DNA of 64,000 nucleotides from assembly GCA_009731375.1 (NCBI GenBank), contig BJOX01000372.1, positions 235,751 through 299,750 on the forward strand, given 5' to 3'. Under the pieces are notes generated by a model that saw nothing but the letters and a program-made list of their open reading frames with translations, was not told the origin of the DNA and ran no database searches. The position numbers and the translations under genes were made by a program. This DNA comes from Paulinella micropora (taxonomy: Eukaryota > Cercozoa > Imbricatea > Euglyphida). Of this stretch, positions 10,423 through 24,634 are shown one piece after another; within the stretch, counting starts at the first letter, position 1; each line of letters starts with the position of its first letter.

Positions 10423-13397
10423 ATGAGCTCCTTATTACAGCCCAACCCCCTACCCCTGGAACACCTACCAGAACAGACTCAACCCAATTGCAACAATGCA
10501 CCACACCCACCAGCACAAATCATACACCCACACCTCACATCTCTTCCCCCCAAGGTAAACAAACACTTCTCTATATATCATACGAATATCCGTGGTATAA
10601 CAGGAAGCCACCAAACCCTACTTAACCATCTATCCAACCCTGACTGCACTCACTTCATCCCAGACATTATATCACTTACGGAATCAAAAATAACACCAGG
10701 TACACCACACACTCACTTCCCAATCCCAACATACACATCCTATCATACCACAGATGTGTCGGTCTACTATAAAAACGATATGCACATCACAATCTCTGAA
10801 TCTAAAATCTCAAAAGCCTCTGGCGTAATCATGCAGATACACAGCACAGAACATAAAAATAATCCAATCCACACCATATTCCATATCTACAAAAGACCAC
10901 TCTCACAATCCTACGACTGCGCTTTCTTCCAAGAGCTCCAAAACTACATGCAAGGTATCCTCTCTGCCTCCCCACACACGAGCATCACGATTGTTGGTGA
11001 CCTTAACCTTGATCTCTTGCGCCCTACAAAACAGGTATGTGACTTCCTTGCAATCAACAACCTCTTCACCACAATCAAAAATCCCACCCGCAAAGCAAAG
11101 AGCCATACATTGCTTGATGTTATATTAACGACACTCACCTGCGATATCACATCTGATGTCTTACCTACATGCATCTCTGATCACCATCCCATCTATGCTA
11201 TCTTTCACACCCCAATCACACATAAGAAAAATAATAATAAAATCCTAAGAAATAAGAGATATGAAGACAAGAAGGAAATAATAACAGAAGAAATAATTTA
11301 TGAACTTAAGCAAGTTCTTGACCCAGAACTAAATAACGATACTCCTAATAATTATATAAATAAAATACATACAGCTATTAAGGCAGTGGTAGAAAAATAT
11401 GAAAAGCGTGTAAAGAAACGAAAATGGAAACCATGGTGCAATAATGAAATTAGAGCCATGATTAAGAAACAAAGAGAACTGTATGAAATAAAAATAGCAT
11501 GCCCAGTTAAAAGTAATAGAACTAAGTATAATAAGCATAGAAATAAAACTAATAGAGAGATTAAGAAAGCTAAGAAAGCATACATGACTACCTTAATGGA
11601 AAAACTAAGTCACGATCCAAAAAAACGTATGAATGCGTTGAGAAAGCTGATCCCACAGACACAAGGTCTGAAGACCTCGCCCACCCAACTCCGCGTAGAT
11701 GATAAGGTAATCACCGACCCCAAAGGTATTGCCAATGCACTCAACAGACACTACACGACGGTCGGCTCCAAGGTCAGTGCCCAAATCCCCCAAGAACATA
11801 AAGTCAGAGAAGAGGAAATAGACCTAACACAGAGAAAACTGCCTCCCTTTACACTCAAACGCATTTTGCAGGATGATGTAGTTGATACACTGAAAGCAAT
11901 TAACAGAAACAAAGCAGAAGATATAAACAAAATAAAAGCCAGCCATAATGCAAGACCTTACGAATACATTGCCCCGATATTAACCAAACTCTTTAATAAA
12001 GCTATAGAACATAACCAATACCCTGATGCACTAAAAATAACTAAAGTTATTGAAATATATAAAGCTAAAGATAGAACGCTTCCTGAGAACTACAGACCTA
12101 TCTCGCTACTGCCGATTATTGCTAAGGTCTTTGACACTATACTCAACAAGCAACTGATGGCCCACCTTACCAGGTACGACATCCTCTCCAGAACTCAATA
12201 CGCCTTCCGACCACACTCGAACACAACAATCACCACACAAACCATCTTAAATCACATCCAAAACCTCAAAGGCCCAGGACGGTATGTGCTTGCTCTGTTT
12301 ATCGACCTATCGAAAGCTTATGACACTATAGATCATGAAACACTGATCCATAAACTACGAAATAATATAAATTTTAGCGATAACACCACTACCTTTTTTA
12401 AATCATGCCTCACAAAACGATACCAAACCGTATTTACCCAATATGCTCATTCCTACCCACGCAAGATCACACATGGGATCCCGCAAGGTAGCACACTCTC
12501 AACAACGCTCTTCATTCTATACATCAACGATATTATACTCTCACTAACACACGGGACAGTCTTTGCATACGCAGATGACACCACACTTATCATTGCTGCT
12601 AAGAATAAAGAACAACTCCAAGAATAAGCACAAACTGATACAACGAACCTTGTCCACTATTTCTACAGACATAACCTAGTACCCAACCCCACCAAAACCA
12701 CCTACACTATCTTCCACAAGCATGAACAGAAGGTGCAGCTCGACTTGACTATCGACGGCAAGAGGCTCCAACAAGAACGAAAGGTAAAAGTATTAGGTAC
12801 AATCATCCAAAGCAACCTGTCCTTCCGTGAACATATACAATCTATTATATTCCGCCTTCAACCATTCGTCCAAATGTTTCGTTATGTGAACAGCCTACTT
12901 CCCACTCACATCCTCCTCCAACTTTACTATGCACATGTATACCCCCTACTTATGTATGGTATCTCTATATGGGGATCTGATGACTACAACACCATTATAC
13001 ATCCACTCATTATCATCCAAAAACGTATAGTCCGTCTGATATGTCTCAAATCATGGAGAACACCTACCAAGCCTCTTTTTGCCAAACTACGCTTACTCAA
13101 CATACTTAACATGTATAAGTACAGCGTATGCATGGATGCACACTCCCTTATTTACCCAGCCTTCAAGGCTTTCCTTCCCCTTCACTACAACAATATCCGA
13201 CCAATCACAGCTGTTCATAACTACAACACTAGGCGGTCATCAAAGAAACACATATACAACGACTCAACGACGGGTCAATACAGCAGAGCAGCACAAGCAC
13301 GATGGGATAAGCTGCCAGAGCACCTAAGAGATATCTCATACAAAGCAAATTCAAAAAGGAACTCAAAGCATATCTCTTAAGGATGCAAGAATCCTGA
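10423..13397 (+). pseudogene. LINE ORF2: APE endonuclease and reverse transcriptase, one in-frame TAA
   Basis: The endonuclease spans about residues 48-265, with the usual catalytic contexts: N55 (YHTNIRG), E87 (SLTESKI), GDLN 192-195 and the terminal SDHHPIY near 252. The RT follows: LPENYRPISLLPIIAKVFD, LALFIDLSKAYDTIDH, ITHGIPQGSTLS and the catalytic YADD at 716-719. The frame stops at TAA (12625-12627) after KEQLQE but stays open past it (AQTDTTNLVHYFYRHNLVPN ...), through the thumb and the C-terminal region. A missing base near 13350 shifts the last residues; without it the natural end is TGA at 13395-13397. No RNase H or CCHC knuckle is seen. The same TAA is present in copy 1. Confidence 0.9.
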
Positions 13398-13564
13398 CAC
13401 TGCCTACGGGCCTAAAGAGGGCGTTGGACACCTCATCATCAGATGATACCTGAGTGTGGGACAAGTTCAGCGTTGATCACATCCTAAGCCGGAGTGTGGT
13501 TGGCCAAACCCCCTTGGGGAGTCACCTCGTGTCTACCAGCTTTTGCGAGTGCCACCGTTATATA

Positions 13565-13968
<404 letters not shown>

Positions 13969-14133
13969 GGGAGTACATAGGCCATTGGTCCTTTTCAATG
14001 GGCTGATTAGTATAAAGCTCCTAGAGTAATGTTCTATGCCGTCACTTCCTTTATTCCACCGATTGGTGTGGAGACTTTCCTTATGGAATGGAGGACTGGA
14101 TGCACATGGCCTTTTGGCTCAGCAATTGGCAGG
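13969..14133. repeat. Dispersed unit X, copy 1
   Basis: A ~165-bp unit beginning near ggagtacataggccattgg and containing ccgattggtgtggagacttt. It recurs at 19841-19988 and 42325-42496, each time next to (ATT)n. No coding or tRNA signature; cut here by an assembly gap. Confidence 0.8.
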
Positions 14134-14993
14134 NNNNNNNNNNNNNNNNNNNNNNNNNNNNNNNNNNNNNNNNNNNNNNNNNNNNNNNNNNNNNNNNNNN
14201 NNNNNNNNNNNNNNNNNNNNNNNNNNNNNNNNNNNNNNNNNNNNNNNNNNNNNNNNNNNNNNNNNNNNNNNNNNNNNNNNNNNNNNNNNNNNNNNNNNNN
14301 NNNNNNNNNNNNNNNNNNNNNNNNNNNNNNNNNNNNNNNNNNNNNNNNNNNNNNNNNNNNNNNNNNNNNNNNNNNNNNNNNNNNNNNNNNNNNNNNNNNN
14401 NNNNNNNNNNNNNNNNNNNNNNNNNNNNNNNNNNNNNNNNNNNNNNNNNNNNNNNNNNNNNNNNNNNNNNNNNNNNNNNNNNNNNNNNNNNNNNNNNNNN
14501 NNNNNNNNNNNNNNNNNNNNNNNNNNNNNNNNNNNNNNNNNNNNNNNNNNNNNNNNNNNNNNNNNNNNNNNNNNNNNNNNNNNNNNNNNNNNNNNNNNNN
14601 NNNNNNNNNNNNNNNNNNNNNNNNNNNNNNNNNNNNNNNNNNNNNNNNNNNNNNNNNNNNNNNNNNNNNNNNNNNNNNNNNNNNNNNNNNNNNNNNNNNN
14701 NNNNNNNNNNNNNNNNNNNNNNNNNNNNNNNNNNNNNNNNNNNNNNNNNNNNNNNNNNNNNNNNNNNNNNNNNNNNNNNNNNNNNNNNNNNNNNNNNNNN
14801 NNNNNNNNNNNNNNNNNNNNNNNNNNNNNNNNNNNNNNNNNNNNNNNNNNNNNNNNNNNNNNNNNNNNNNNNNNNNNNNNNNNNNNNNNNNNNNNNNNNN
14901 NNNNNNNNNNNNNNNNNNNNNNNNNNNNNNNNNNNNNNNNNNNNNNNNNNNNNNNNNNNNNNNNNNNNNNNNNNNNNNNNNNNNNNNNNNNNN
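14134..14993. other. Assembly gap (N)
   Basis: 860 undetermined bases. Other gaps in the window: 7420-7429, 17333-18131, 18269-18428, 19434-19443, 30811-30820, 37773-37782, 38289-39106, 39740-40543, 40861-40870, 42883-42988, 46040-46083, 51295-51304, 51487-51496 and 51672-51681. Most fall inside simple repeats or SINEs, where assembly collapses. Confidence 1.
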
Positions 14994-15091
14994 TTATTAT
15001 TATTATTATTATTTTATTTTATTTTAATATTTTTAATCTAAGTCATTTTATTTTAATACTTTAATATTTTGATAATTTCTCATTACCTTAA

Positions 15092-15420
<329 letters not shown>

Positions 15421-15885
15421 AGTATTCGACAAATATCATAGCTCAACAAGGCCCCAAATGTTCCGGCTTTTGCCTTGCTAAATGCTACCGGTAGGCGCCA
15501 AGCCCACCAGGTGGGGAAGTTAAATAAGTACTGAAGGATGAATACGACATCAATATAGATATTGACAGATATCAATATAAATATTGACAAGGTCAATATA
15601 AATATTACACAAAATCAATGAACATATAACAAAGTAATAATATTAATATTGCCAAATGTCAATATAAATATTGATGGATATCAATATTGTGAATATGAAC
15701 ACAAAGGACCACCCAAAGCAAAAAACAAAAGTAAAATTTACAAAATAAAGAAGTGCGGGCCTGCCACAAAAAAGAGCAAATAAACATGAACAACGTCATA
15801 AAACTTCAAGGCGACTGATACATATACATGCACGTGGCAACGTGGCCACTCTTAGAGACTAAATGTGTATCCAACCGTTCCCTCT
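15421..15885. other. Unassigned sequence with an ATATTGA minisatellite
   Basis: Between about 15541 and 15690 the motif tcaatataaatattgac repeats with variants; it is partly self-complementary. The rest shows no recognisable gene. Confidence 0.5.
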
Positions 15886-15978
15886 CGAGCAGCCGTCGAG
15901 CTAGCGATTTGTATGGATGACCAGAGGTCTAGTATTCGTACGAGTAACTTCATAAAACGAGGCCTAGGCCTAGTAGTA
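15886..15978 (+). repeat. LINE-5'-like module, diverged copy 6
   Basis: Contains agcgatttgtatggatgacc and ends cgaggcctaggcctagtagt, but is followed by only two or three GTA units. Confidence 0.6.
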
Positions 15979-16084
15979 GTTTCATAGGAGAAACAGTCAT
16001 ATTTATATTGCAAGAAGTCAACATACATCAGATGCATATGAATATTTAGATTTTTTCTGGTTTGTTTGCACCTTGTTGGATCAC

Positions 16085-16478
16085 CTACGTACATAACATA
16101 CATACACGACATACATACATACATACATACATACATGCATGCATACATATCTCTCAGACCCTCGCAAAAGCCTGCAATATTGTGTCTTTGTTTGTTTTAT
16201 TGATATTGCCAATCAGATCACCACGTTTCGGTTCTACCATAGATAAGTGGATGCTGTGTAAAGAAGAGAATATACAATGGGTAGGTAGGTAGATAGGTAG
16301 GTAGGTAGGTAGGTAGGTAGGTAGACTGCGATCGAGTATGCCAATCGGCCAGCTGGTATTTTTTGTCCTAAGATAACTAGGTAGGTAGTTAGTTAGGTAG
16401 ATAGGTAGGTATTTAGGTAGGTAGGTAGGTATACTATGTATGTATGTATGTATGTATGTATGTATGTATGTATGTATG

Positions 16479-16512
<34 letters not shown>

Positions 16513-16770
16513 TGTGTGTGTATGTATGCATGTATGTATGTATGTATGTATGTGTGTATATATGTATGCATGCATGTATGTATGTATGTATGTATGTATG
16601 TATTGTGTATGTATGTATGTATGTGTGTATGTATGTATGTATGTATGCATGTGTGTATGTATATGTATGTATGTATTGTATGTGTCTGTATGTATGTATG
16701 TATGTATGTATGTACGTATGTATGCATACAATGTATGCATACAATGCATGCATACAATGCATACATACAT
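16085..16770. repeat. (TACA)n, (TAGG)n and (TATG)n microsatellites
   Basis: TACA at 16085-16150, GTAG at 16279-16432, TATG at 16434-16730 and a final ATACA/ATGCATACA block. The long reading frames across it are repeat artefacts. Confidence 0.95.
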
Positions 16771-16939
16771 AGACACACATACATCGGTATGCAGGTGTCG
16801 TTGATTGTTGTTCTGGAGGCTGCTAGTTTGTGTCCAGGACGTTAGCTATAGCACAGTATGGAGAGGGAATTCAACCGCTTGAGCGAGTCGAAACACGGAT
16901 CCAACAATTCACTCTCCTCCAATTTCCTTGAAAGGGTAC

Positions 16940-17010
16940 GGATATATATTATAAATAATATATAATATATATATATACTACATATATATATATGTAGTAT
17001 ATATATATGT

Positions 17011-17064
<54 letters not shown>

Positions 17065-17118
17065 GCCCATGCACAATCTGCGTTTCATCATTATCATCAT
17101 AATTATTATCATCATCAA

Positions 17119-17168
<50 letters not shown>
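16940..17168. repeat. (TA)n, (GA)n and (ATT)n microsatellites
   Basis: TA tracts 16940-17055, a short GA run, then (ATT)n 17120-17168. Confidence 0.95.
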
Positions 17169-17169
<1 letters not shown>

Positions 17170-17202
17170 GTGACATATTTGAGGGAAATCCCGATGAAAA
17201 AA

Positions 17203-17332
17203 CCTAGTCACACTTGCTAAACAGAGTTCCAGCCCAATGGCCTCAAGGCGTTAAACTGTGACGCCAACTCATAACCCTTTGGTGGTAGATGCTGGGGAGG
17301 AGGGTCGTTGCGCGCGTAAAAGATCTTAAACT
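17203..17332. repeat. Dispersed unit Y, copy 1 (cut by gap)
   Basis: Contains ccagcccaatggcctcaagg and ggaggagggtcgttgcgcgc. It matches the longer copy at 40544-40860. No coding potential recognised. Confidence 0.75.
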
Positions 17333-18131
17333 NNNNNNNNNNNNNNNNNNNNNNNNNNNNNNNNNNNNNNNNNNNNNNNNNNNNNNNNNNNNNNNNNNNN
17401 NNNNNNNNNNNNNNNNNNNNNNNNNNNNNNNNNNNNNNNNNNNNNNNNNNNNNNNNNNNNNNNNNNNNNNNNNNNNNNNNNNNNNNNNNNNNNNNNNNNN
17501 NNNNNNNNNNNNNNNNNNNNNNNNNNNNNNNNNNNNNNNNNNNNNNNNNNNNNNNNNNNNNNNNNNNNNNNNNNNNNNNNNNNNNNNNNNNNNNNNNNNN
17601 NNNNNNNNNNNNNNNNNNNNNNNNNNNNNNNNNNNNNNNNNNNNNNNNNNNNNNNNNNNNNNNNNNNNNNNNNNNNNNNNNNNNNNNNNNNNNNNNNNNN
17701 NNNNNNNNNNNNNNNNNNNNNNNNNNNNNNNNNNNNNNNNNNNNNNNNNNNNNNNNNNNNNNNNNNNNNNNNNNNNNNNNNNNNNNNNNNNNNNNNNNNN
17801 NNNNNNNNNNNNNNNNNNNNNNNNNNNNNNNNNNNNNNNNNNNNNNNNNNNNNNNNNNNNNNNNNNNNNNNNNNNNNNNNNNNNNNNNNNNNNNNNNNNN
17901 NNNNNNNNNNNNNNNNNNNNNNNNNNNNNNNNNNNNNNNNNNNNNNNNNNNNNNNNNNNNNNNNNNNNNNNNNNNNNNNNNNNNNNNNNNNNNNNNNNNN
18001 NNNNNNNNNNNNNNNNNNNNNNNNNNNNNNNNNNNNNNNNNNNNNNNNNNNNNNNNNNNNNNNNNNNNNNNNNNNNNNNNNNNNNNNNNNNNNNNNNNNN
18101 NNNNNNNNNNNNNNNNNNNNNNNNNNNNNNN

Positions 18132-18268
18132 TTCTATTCCAGTATTTTCATTGAACATACCGGTCCGTCTGGAAGTGTTGGAACTGCCCTTGCGGGGGTG
18201 TCATTAGAGCCTATCGTCAATTCTTCGTACTCCCCTCACGGGTGAGAAGATGGAGGCGCATGTGCAGA
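18132..18268 (+). mobile_element. SINE subfamily 1, 3' part between two gaps
   Basis: Begins within the body (ccagtattttcattgaac) and ends gtgcaga where the next gap starts. Confidence 0.85.
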
Positions 18269-18428
18269 NNNNNNNNNNNNNNNNNNNNNNNNNNNNNNNN
18301 NNNNNNNNNNNNNNNNNNNNNNNNNNNNNNNNNNNNNNNNNNNNNNNNNNNNNNNNNNNNNNNNNNNNNNNNNNNNNNNNNNNNNNNNNNNNNNNNNNNN
18401 NNNNNNNNNNNNNNNNNNNNNNNNNNNN

Positions 18429-18506
<78 letters not shown>

Positions 18507-18587
18507 TGTGTGTGTGTGTGTGTGCAAGGTATTGTCGGATGAAAAAACTACGACGCCTCATGGGGCGCTGTTGGAGGTATGAATCAT

Positions 18588-18646
<59 letters not shown>

Positions 18647-18671
18647 TTGATCTATTTATCTATTTATCTAT

Positions 18672-18724
<53 letters not shown>

Positions 18725-19082
18725 TGTATGTATGTATGTATGTATGTATGTATGTATGTATGTATGCATGCATGCATGCATGCATGCATGCATGCATTTA
18801 TGTATGTATGTATGTATGTATGTATGTATGTACGTATGTATGTATGTATGTATGTATGTATGTACGTATGTATGTATATGTACATATGTAGGTGGACTCG
18901 CCCTCCGAACACACCCCAAGCTATGGTCTTTTTGTATGTATGCATGTGTATGTATGTGTATGTATGTATGTATGTATGTGTGTGTATGTATATGCGTATA
19001 TTTACATTTTCTCACCATGTAACGGCTGTATGTATGTCTGTATGTCTGTATGTATGTATGTATATATGTACGTGTATATATG

Positions 19083-19116
<34 letters not shown>

Positions 19117-19260
19117 TATATGTATGTGTGTATGTATGAGTGAATGTATGTATGTATTTATGTATGTATGTATGTATGTATGTATGTATGTATGTATGTA
19201 TGTATGCATGTATGTATGTATGTATGTATGTATGTATCCATATATGTAGGTAAGTATGTG
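18429..19260. repeat. (TC)n, (TTTA)n and (TGTA)n microsatellites
   Basis: TC 18429-18505, GT, TTTA 18584-18722, then TGTA from 18722 to 19260. It is interrupted at ~18890-18930 by ggtggactcgccctccgaac and at ~19005-19030 by non-repeat bases. Confidence 0.95.
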
Positions 19261-19464
19261 TACGTATGTGTGTGTTTGTAGAGAATACAGTGTACGGGGG
19301 GCCAAACTACGAACATACATTGTATGCTAAACCTCCCGTGCTGCCTATGCGTGATGATGCTACGCGCTCTTCGTGGAGGAATGAATCGCCAGTAAGTAGG
19401 AGGGCGGGGGGGGGGGGGGGGGGGGGGGGGGGGNNNNNNNNNNAGTAGTAGTAGTAGCAGCAAC

Positions 19465-19504
<40 letters not shown>

Positions 19505-19840
19505 TAGTAGTAGTAGTAGTCTAGTACTAGTAGTAGTAGTAGTGGGCAAGCATGAGCTGGTACGCCAAGCGTGTCCCGTGCTGCCTGTGCGTGATGATGC
19601 CGCATGTCTCGTGCTGCCTGTGCGTGATGATGATGCCGCGTGCTCGTCCTGCAGCAAACAAGCGCCAGTAAGGAGCACAAGCAAAAGGAGAAGGGGGAGG
19701 GGTAGTAGTACTAGTAGTAGTAGTAGTAGCAGTAGTAGTAGTAGTAGTAGTAGTAGTAGGAGGAGGAGGAGGAGGAGTAGGGGAAGGGGGAGGGGTATTA
19801 TTATTATTACTATTATTATTACTATTATTATTATTATTAT
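19261..19840. repeat. GC-rich minisatellite, G-run, (GTA)n and GGA tracts
   Basis: A ~35-bp unit (cccgtgctgcctgtgcgtga) occurs at 19336, 19577 and 19610. A ~29-bp G-run precedes a 10-base gap, then come GTA tracts at 19444-19545 and 19700-19760 and GGAGGA at 19757-19797. Confidence 0.85.
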
Positions 19841-19988
19841 TCAGTCCCTTTCCATGGGCTGATTGGTATAAAGCTCCTAGAGTAATGTTCTATGCCGTCA
19901 TTTCCTTTATTCCACCGATTGGTGTGGAGACTTTCCTTATGGAATGGAGGACTGGATGCACATGGCCTTTGGCTCAGCAATTGGCAGA
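19841..19988. repeat. Dispersed unit X, copy 2
   Basis: Matches 13969-14133; followed by TACA and (ATT)n. Confidence 0.85.
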
Positions 19989-20003
19989 CGATACATACAT
20001 ACA

Positions 20004-20077
<74 letters not shown>

Positions 20078-20078
<1 letters not shown>

Positions 20079-20320
20079 GTCCTACCACCTGGGCCCTGTC
20101 GCCAGTTCGATTCCCGTCGGTGCCACCAGTATTTTCATTGAACATACCGGTCTATTTCTGGACCAGTATTTTCATTGAACATACCGGTCCGTCTGGAAGT
20201 GTTGGAACTGCCCTTGCGGGGGTGTCATTAGAGCTTATCGTCAATTCTTCGTACTCCCCTCACGGGTGAGACGATGGAGGCGCATGTGCAAAGTTGCATC
20301 AGCCATTGACAGAGAAGCAC
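20078..20320 (+). mobile_element. SINE subfamily 1, 5'-truncated
   Basis: Lacks the A-box half and starts at agtcctaccacctgggcc; the B box and full body are present. (ATT)n lies on both sides. Confidence 0.88.
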
Positions 20321-20368
<48 letters not shown>

Positions 20369-20374
20369 CATTAC

Positions 20375-20428
<54 letters not shown>

Positions 20429-20463
20429 TATTATTATTACTATTATTATTATTATTATTATTA

Positions 20464-20508
<45 letters not shown>

Positions 20509-20525
20509 TATTACTATTATTATCG
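20321..20525. repeat. (ATT)n tract
   Basis: About 200 bp of ATT with sparse ATC and ACT variants. Confidence 0.95.
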
Positions 20526-20705
20526 CTGAAGGCATTGATTTCCGTGACCTCACACGAGTAAAGCTTAAGTGCCCTTTCGGCGGCCGATGATCCCTCTGCA
20601 GGTTTCCAGGATTTGGGGGGCTTCAACTTATTATTATCATTCATTATTATTATTCATGGAGGCACATGTCCGACAGGATCAAAAAGGCCATTTCACTGAT
20701 AAGTC
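20526..20705. other. Unassigned single-copy segment between (ATT)n tracts
   Basis: Contains tgatttccgtgacctcacac and a short minus-strand frame, but no recognisable domain. No other copy was seen in the window. Confidence 0.3.
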
Positions 20706-20768
<63 letters not shown>

Positions 20769-21036
20769 GGACACCGTGATAGCCCAGTGGTCAAGTTCTA
20801 CCATCTGGGCCCTGTCGCCAGTTCGATTCCCGTCGGTGCCACCAGTATTTTCATTGAACATACCGGTCTATCTCTGGACCAGTATTTTCATTGAACATAC
20901 CGGCCCGTCTGGAAGTGTTGGAACTGCCCTTGCGGGGGTGTCATTAGAGCTTATCGTCAATTCTTCGTACTCCCCTCACGGGTGAGACGATGGAGGCGCA
21001 TGTGCAGAAATGCATCAGCCATTGACAGAGAAGCAC
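20769..21036 (+). mobile_element. SINE subfamily 1, full copy
   Basis: Complete tRNA-like head and body with (ATT)n on both sides. Confidence 0.9.
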
Positions 21037-21096
21037 TATTAAAATAATAATAATAATTATTATTATTATTATTATTATTATGATTATTATTATCAT

Positions 21097-21149
<53 letters not shown>

Positions 21150-21185
21150 ATAGTAGTTGATCATGACCTTGAACAGTAAGCTGTA

Positions 21186-21233
<48 letters not shown>

Positions 21234-21745
21234 AGAAATGGATGTAGATGGTTGCATGTTGTACCTAGGCCAGGACGCGGGGCCGCATATAGATATAGAT
21301 ACATAGATATAGATATAGATATAGATAGATATATAGATATATAGATATATAGATATAGATATAGATATAGATATAGATATAGATATAGATATAGATATAG
21401 ATGTAGATGTAGATGCAGATTTAGATGTTGATGTAGATGTAGATGTAGATGTAGATGCAGATGTAGATGCAGATGCAGATGCAGATGTACATGTACATGT
21501 ACATGTACATGTAGATAGAGATAGAGATAGAGATAGTGGTAGTGATAGATCGAGTTGGAGATAGAGATAGAGATAGAGATATAGAGATAGATGTAGTATA
21601 GATATGAATATAGATATGAATATAGATATAGATATAGATATAGATATAGATATAGATATAGGTATAGATATAGTATAGATGCAGACATAGATATACATAT
21701 AGATATAGACATAGACACAGATATAGAAAGAGGTATAGATATGAT
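21037..21745. repeat. (ATT)n, (GTA)n, (TA)n and (GATATA)n-type tracts
   Basis: ATT/GTA at 21037-21150, TA at 21185-21230, then a hexameric AGATAT tract (21285-21745) with blocks of AGATGT, AGATGC and ACATGT variants. Confidence 0.95.
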
Positions 21746-22400
21746 AGCTGCTTGTGTGTGGGTTGTGTCTAGGCCTTGACGAGGGGTCGCCAGTCCTCCG
21801 CCACGGCCATCGCTGCTTGTGTGTGTGTGTGTGTGTCTAGTTGACGAGGGGTCGTCAGTCCTCCGCCACGGCCATCGCTGCGTTCGCCGGTCTTGTACAT
21901 TACACATCCTATATTATTTGTTTTTTGTGTATACGTTGGCGGCCCTCTTTCATAGCGATGACCGCTTTTGCTGGTCGTGTAGATTCATACAGTATACGAC
22001 ATACAATCTACAACCTACCATCTACAATATACAATATCAATGTGCGTTGTCCCTTTATACAATCTACAACCTACAATCTACAATATACAATATCAATGTG
22101 AGTTGTCCCTTTATACAATCTACGCTTTCGCCGGTCATGTAGCTCGATAACACGTTCCACATACTAACAATAGACAATCTGCAATCTGCAATCTACAATC
22201 TACAATCTACAATCTAAATGTGAGGTGTCAGTTTGTAGTCTGCCAGAGCAGTCGCTGCTTTTGTTGCTTCTGTAGATTAATACATATACCTCATACAATA
22301 GATAGTACACCATCTACAATCTACCATCTACCATCTACCCTCTACCATCTACCATCTACAGTCTACAATACAATATAAGGTGCAAAGTCAGTGTGTCGTG
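21746..22400. repeat. Minisatellites (gacgaggggtcg unit and caatctacaa unit)
   Basis: A ~75-bp unit (ttgacgaggggtcg ... ccacggccatcgctg) occurs twice between 21765 and 21882. Downstream, variants of gccatcgctg/gcgatgaccgc alternate with arrays of CAATCTACAA and CCATCTA. Confidence 0.7.
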
Positions 22401-22454
22401 TTTCGCCGCTTTGCCCCTCACGCTACATACTACATGTATATTGTACTTTGCTGA

Positions 22455-22638
22455 TATATATATTTTATATATATATATATAATATATTATATATACATAT
22501 ATATATACATTTATATAAATAAATAAATAAATAAATAAATATATATATATATACATACATATATATATATATATATCTATACATACCGATACATATACCG
22601 ATACATATACCGATACATATACCTATACAAATACATAC

Positions 22639-22681
<43 letters not shown>

Positions 22682-22682
22682 A

Positions 22683-22740
<58 letters not shown>

Positions 22741-22911
22741 GCATATACATTTACATTTACATTTACATTTACATTTACATTTACATTTACATTTACATTT
22801 ACATTTACGTTTACATTTACATTTACATTTACATTTATATTTATATTTACATTTACATTTACATTTACATTTACATTTACATTTACATTTACATATACAT
22901 ATACATATACG

Positions 22912-22998
<87 letters not shown>

Positions 22999-23005
22999 GT
23001 ATACG

Positions 23006-23060
<55 letters not shown>

Positions 23061-23196
23061 GTACATATGCATGTACATATGCATATACATATTCATATAT
23101 ACGTATACAAATACAAACACAATATACAGTAGAATATACAATATACATGTACCATGTATGATATAGACGTTGGGCAAAAGCGGCGATCGCTTGTAG

Positions 23197-23239
<43 letters not shown>

Positions 23240-23328
23240 CATGTACATGTACATGTACATGTACATGTACATGTACATGTACATGTATGTGTATTGTGTA
23301 TTGTGTATTGTGTATTATGTTTTGTGTG

Positions 23329-23377
<49 letters not shown>

Positions 23378-23884
23378 GTGTATTTGTATGTGTATTTGTA
23401 TGTGTATTTGTATTTGTATTTGTATTTGTATTTGTAGTATGTAATATGTAATATGTAATATGTAATATGTAATATGTAATATGTAATATGTACATGTAAA
23501 TGTAAATGTACATGTACATGTACATGTACATGTATATTGTATATTGTATATTGTATATTGTATCTTGTATCTTGTATCTTGTATCTTGTATCTTTTGTCT
23601 TTTGTATTGTGTATTGTGTATTGTGTATTGTGTATTGTGTATTGTGTATTGTGCATTGTGCATTGTGTATTGTGTATTGTGTATTGTGTATTGTGTATTG
23701 TATATTGTATATTGTATATTGTATAATGTATATTGTATATTGTATTGTATGTTGTACGTTGTACGTTGTAATTGTATGTTGTATGTTGTATATTGCATAT
23801 TGCATATTGCATATTGCATATTGTATATTGCATATTGTATATTGTATATTGTATATTGTATATTGTATATTGTATATTGTATAT

Positions 23885-23930
<46 letters not shown>

Positions 23931-23950
23931 AATGTGTATGTGCATGTGTT
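22455..23950. repeat. Block-structured hexa-/pentanucleotide satellite
   Basis: Successive homogeneous blocks: TA, AATA, ATATAC, ATTTAC, ATATAC again, then ATGTAT, ATGTAC, TGTATT, ATGTAA and TATTGTA variants. A short unique insert lies near 23145-23200. Confidence 0.95.
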
Positions 23951-24039
23951 GACACATATTTACATGGAAATGATATGTATATGTATATGTGAATGTCTAG
24001 GTCGAATTAACTCAGACCCTTCAAACCAACATCAGGTCT

Positions 24040-24412
24040 GTGAAATATACATACATACATACACACGCATCCATACATACATACATGCATACACACACAT
24101 ACATACATACATACATAGATGCATACATACATACATACGTACGTACATGCATACATACATACATACATGCATGTAATATACATACATCCAAACATACAAA
24201 AAAAACATACAAAAATATACATACATACTACATACATACATACATACATACATACATACATACATACATACGTACGTACGTACGTACGTACGTACGTAAT
24301 TTTTTACGTACGTACGTACATACATGCATACATACATACATGCATACATACATACATGCATACATACATACATACATACATACATACATACATACATACA
24401 TACATACATACG
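24040..24412. repeat. (TACA)n tract with ACGT-rich patches
   Basis: TACA repeat with a (GTAC)n patch at 24270-24320 around a short T-run. Confidence 0.95.
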
Positions 24413-24510
24413 GAGCCTTCATCCCAGCACAAGATTTGTGTATTAAAAATCTGCACTTGCCCATCAACACATACATTTATTCATTCACTCATATTATTCT
24501 TTGTTGTTAT

Positions 24511-24515
24511 TGTTA

Positions 24516-24588
<73 letters not shown>

Positions 24589-24634
24589 TATTACTATTAT
24601 TATTATTATTACTATTATTATTATTATTATTATT
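24511..24634. repeat. (ATT)n tract
   Basis: ATT/GTT repeats leading into a SINE. Confidence 0.95.

Noticed and set aside
20526-20705. Upstream exon of the channel (N-terminal domain)
   Set aside because: Short open frames exist on both strands but none resembles a channel N-terminus or has convincing phase and splice sites.
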